A DNA stretch of 6,156 nucleotides from Lentisphaeria bacterium (GTDB lineage Bacteria > Verrucomicrobiota > Lentisphaeria > Victivallales > GWF2-50-93): NCBI GenBank assembly GCA_020056205.1, contig JAGVIF010000307.1, forward strand, positions 1 to 6,156, in the 5' to 3' direction. The notes under the pieces are model-generated. The model was given only the letters and a program-made list of their open reading frames with translations. It was not told where the DNA came from and ran no database searches. A program made the translations under genes and the position numbers. Below, piece by piece: positions 3,440-6,156 of the stretch. Positions within the stretch are counted from its first letter, which is position 1; every line of letters starts with the position of its first letter.

Positions 3440-6156
3440 ATGAGTAAAAGAGTAGTCTTGGCCGTTCTGTTGTTTTTTCAGTTTTATTCGGTTTTCTGCC
3501 AATCCGAGAAACCCGGGGAGCTGTTGCATTTGTCGTTTGATGACGGGAAATGGGTGGAGTATTCCGCAGCAGGTTCGAAGGTGGAGTCATTGCTGATCCC
3601 CGCCTTCGACGAAGGACATAAGGGAAAGGGCGCTTCGATTTTCGAGCGGCAGCATGCCGGCGTACTGCCTTTGAAGGGAAATCTGGACAAGAGGAAAGGC
3701 ACGATAACCGTCTGGTACAAGCCGAAGTTCAACGATGGACTCAGGGGCGTCTACCCAATCCTGTGGTCGGGGAAGGAGCACGCCGTCGGATCCAACTCCA
3801 TGTGGGTTTGGATATGGGACGGCTACTGCCGCTTCGACGTCCGCAACAAGGGCGACAACTACTGCACGGCTGACTCAAAGGGCTGGACGCCCGACGTATG
3901 GAAGCACCTGGCGTTCACGTGGGACAGCTCGAAAGGCGCCGCCATCTGGATTGACGGAGTCAAAGCCTGCGAGAAATCGTTTGAATGGGACGTCGTCGAC
4001 ACCGACGATCTGGTCATCGGGGCCAACGGGGATTTCAGCAAGTTCGCCGGCGGCGTGCTGGACGAGCTGAAAGTTTTCGACCGCCCGTTGACGGCCGACG
4101 AGATAATGTCCGACTACCAAGGCAAGCTGGAAAGCATTGAAACACCGCCCGTACCCGCGCCGGCCAAATCTGAAACTGCGAAGAAAGAGATGCTGTTCCA
4201 TCTCTCTTTCGACAATGGATTCGACGCTGACACCGCGCTTGGCGACGCCACGCCCGTGGAGGTGAAAAACGCCACCCCCGCAGAAGGATTGACAGGGAAA
4301 GGCGCCCTCATACCCAAAGACGGCTATCTGCTGTACAAGACGGGGCGCAATTTCCAGAAGGCGGCCGGAACGCTGTCCATGTGGATGAAATTGAACTGGA
4401 CGCCAGACGGGAACGGAGATTTCGGCAACGGCTCGCCATGGCACGGGATTTTCATGGAGGACTGCCAGGATGGGAACAAGGATCTCAACCTGAGGATGAT
4501 GATGGGCGGCTATCTGTTCTTCGCATGGAGGGGAGTCCCCCATTCGGCCCCCTACAACGTGTCATTGCAAAAACAGGTTTTCAAGGACGAGTGGCACTTC
4601 TACGTCTTCACGTGGGACAAGGACGAGCGGGTCGCCGCCTATATTGACGGCAAGCCGGTCTTCCTATCCGACAAGCTGCGGAGGGATCTCGTTGACCACG
4701 GCCGGATGTTCATCGGCAGCTGCGGCAGGCCGTTGGACGACAGGCCGGGGATAGACGGCGTCATCGACGAGGTGGCGATCTACAACTGGGTCTTCTCCGA
4801 CGACGAGGTCGGCAGGGCGTATGCACAGACAGTTCCTCTCTGCCCGACCATATATGACTACGCCGGCCTCGCCGGAGCCGACAACAGCCTGCGTCTGAAA
4901 TGGGTCAACATCTCCGAGAAGGATCAGCAGGGCGAATTCGAGGTGGCCGTCTCCGACGCCGCAGGAGCGGTTGTCGCGTCTTGCAAACAGTATATAAGCC
5001 TTTCAACGGGGCAGACGACCATTGCGCCGGTGGCAGTGCGCTTCCCTTCCCCCGGCACCTATTCGCTGTCGGTCCGTGAGAACGGGGTGCTCCTGAAGCA
5101 GGCCGAGCTGTTCGCCGTCCCGGCGGATCCGGTGAACATGACCGTCAAAACTGACGGAAAGGCGGATGAAGCCCTCGTCGAGGAAATCGACTGTGCAAAG
5201 GATTTCGGCGTGGAGAAATACCGTGACGACGGCAATTGCGCCGCCACACGTTCTGAGGCGGGTAACTATCGCGAGGCGAAATCGACCGACCCGGCAAGCG
5301 GCTTCGCCTATAGGTTCAACAAACTGAACAGAACGGCAAAACCGTATTGGCTCGAAGTGGAATATCCCGACGACGCCACACGGACATTCTATGTCGTTAT
5401 CTACCAGGAGCACAACAACGAGGTGAGGGCCACGAGCTTAAACACCATCGGCGTCATCACGGGCGACAAGCATCCCGTCACCATGGGCATGCAGAAAAAG
5501 AGGCTTCTGTTCTGGCCTGACTCTCCAAACATCATGGTCGGCTGCTACTCATACCGGAGATACGAGAAGCAGAAAGGTCCGGCGTTGTCGAAAATCCGGC
5601 TGTATGAAATCACCGGCGGACTCCCGAAACTCGGCGTGAACGCCGACGCCGGCTATCCGCAAAGGCGCATCGGCATCTGGGAAGAGGATCCCACTATGAT
5701 GGCCTATGCCTGGTTCTACGAGAATTTCCAGCGTGAAAGCGCCGACCTGGATTTCTGGCACGAGAAATGGAAGAGGGTGGCATCCTACCTGAACTATTCC
5801 GGGCAGAACACGTGGGATATGCTGGTGTATGATTACTGGGGCGACACGGCGATTGGCGAGCCGCTCTCCCTGCCTATCTCCTCGCACATGTCAGGGACGG
5901 GGCGGCTGCCGGGCTGGGCGGATGTCGGGAGCGTCGTCCTCGAGAAAGAGGGGATCGACTTCCACCTGTCCGTCCATGACGTGTCCAGCCTTGGCGGATT
6001 GACGGACCAAGGCGGGCTGACCAAAGCGATAGGAGCGCGCAATGTCAGCAAGGACTACGCCGACGCGGTGGGAGCCGGCCTGAAGGCGACCTCATGCTTC
6101 AAAAACAACAATCTGCCAGCACCGGTCGACAGCGGACATTTTGCGGCTGGCGCCGA
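3440..6156 (+). CDS. Large secreted double-LamG protein, truncated at right edge
   Basis: The frame is open from ATG 3440 to the window end, 905 residues with no stop. AAGGA at 3424-3428 is a modest ribosome-binding site. A signal peptide (MSKR then VVLAVLLFFQFYSVF) probably ends near C20. The first LamG/concanavalin-like domain covers about residues 28-226, with LLHLSFDDG at its start, WKHLAFTWD at 154-162, IDG at 171-173 and LDELKVFDRPL near the end. A Pro/Ala/Lys linker (about 229-250) leads to a second LamG domain (251-461): LFHLSFDNG, WHFYVFTWD (385-393), IDG (402-404), IDEVAIYNW. A beta-sandwich of Ig-like pattern follows (about 484-561), then a further beta-rich region (562-742). From 743, RRIGIWEEDP begins an aromatic alpha/beta region that could be the start of a TIM-barrel hydrolase-like domain. 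The role is probably extracellular glycan binding and possibly cleavage; the activity is not established. GC content is near 60 percent in sampled stretches. Confidence 0.85.
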   Translation, partial: MSKRVVLAVLLFFQFYSVFCQSEKPGELLHLSFDDGKWVEYSAAGSKVESLLIPAFDEGHKGKGASIFERQHAGVLPLKGNLDKRKGTITVWYKPKFNDGLRGVYPILWSGKEHAVGSNSMWVWIWDGYCRFDVRNKGDNYCTADSKGWTPDVWKHLAFTWDSSKGAAIWIDGVKACEKSFEWDVVDTDDLVIGANGDFSKFAGGVLDELKVFDRPLTADEIMSDYQGKLESIETPPVPAPAKSETAKKEMLFHLSFDNGFDADTALGDATPVEVKNATPAEGLTGKGALIPKDGYLLYKTGRNFQKAAGTLSMWMKLNWTPDGNGDFGNGSPWHGIFMEDCQDGNKDLNLRMMMGGYLFFAWRGVPHSAPYNVSLQKQVFKDEWHFYVFTWDKDERVAAYIDGKPVFLSDKLRRDLVDHGRMFIGSCGRPLDDRPGIDGVIDEVAIYNWVFSDDEVGRAYAQTVPLCPTIYDYAGLAGADNSLRLKWVNISEKDQQGEFEVAVSDAAGAVVASCKQYISLSTGQTTIAPVAVRFPSPGTYSLSVRENGVLLKQAELFAVPADPVNMTVKTDGKADEALVEEIDCAKDFGVEKYRDDGNCAATRSEAGNYREAKSTDPASGFAYRFNKLNRTAKPYWLEVEYPDDATRTFYVVIYQEHNNEVRATSLNTIGVITGDKHPVTMGMQKKRLLFWPDSPNIMVGCYSYRRYEKQKGPALSKIRLYEITGGLPKLGVNADAGYPQRRIGIWEEDPTMMAYAWFYENFQRESADLDFWHEKWKRVASYLNYSGQNTWDMLVYDYWGDTAIGEPLSLPISSHMSGTGRLPGWADVGSVVLEKEGIDFHLSVHDVSSLGGLTDQGGLTKAIGARNVSKDYADAVGAGLKATSCFKNNNLPAPVDSGHFAAGA

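Noticed and set aside
3735..4647. Open frames on both strands inside the double-LamG gene, up to 222 codons
   Set aside because: They are shadows of a GC-rich gene: the LamG motifs, signal peptide and an unbroken 905-codon frame all lie in the frame starting at 3440.

Overview
The window looks like a chromosomal segment of a Lentisphaerota (Victivallales-like) bacterium, or less likely a related Planctomycetota-Verrucomicrobiota-Chlamydiota member. The basis is the combination of a pseudopilin with the FTLIELL...IAIIAIL N-terminus plus a C-terminal H-X9-DG motif, a paralogue of the UROD-like corrinoid methyltransferase family, a secreted carbohydrate-binding-module-like protein and a large secreted double-LamG protein. 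This assignment rests on family recognition, not on a search.

Layout. All four genes are on the + strand. Positions 1-320 hold no gene and are a patchwork of degenerate short-period repeats: octamers at 32-71 and 144-189, heptamers at 206-240 and 270-290. A GC-richer leader with a hairpin (321-473) precedes a prepilin-type gene (474-1283). A 201-base gap carries a long structured leader: a 19-base-arm palindrome inside an outer 8-bp stem, ending exactly at the Shine-Dalgarno sequence. Next is a 377-residue UROD/MtaA-type methyltransferase (1485-2618). A second gap of 202 bases contains hairpins, several ribosome-binding-like purine tracts and a near-copy of the first 26 bases of the window. 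It leads to a small secreted beta-sandwich protein (2821-3399). Forty bases later begins the largest gene, a secreted protein with two LamG domains (3440 to beyond the right edge, 905 residues visible).

How they may work together. The last two genes are closely spaced and probably co-transcribed; both look exported and built for binding carbohydrate or other surface ligands. The methyltransferase could process methyl groups released from methylated substrates, but no partner corrinoid protein is present, so this is inference. The pseudopilin belongs to a family that is usually highly multicopy in these bacteria and need not be functionally tied to its neighbours.

Most unusual: the same 8-base repeat family found in the non-coding upstream region also occurs, inverted, inside the pilin gene, where it encodes most of the presumed cleaved leader as an 8-residue protein repeat. 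The structured palindromic leader of the methyltransferase gene is the best candidate for an undescribed RNA or REP-like element. No CRISPR array, tRNA, rRNA, transposase or defence system was recognised.
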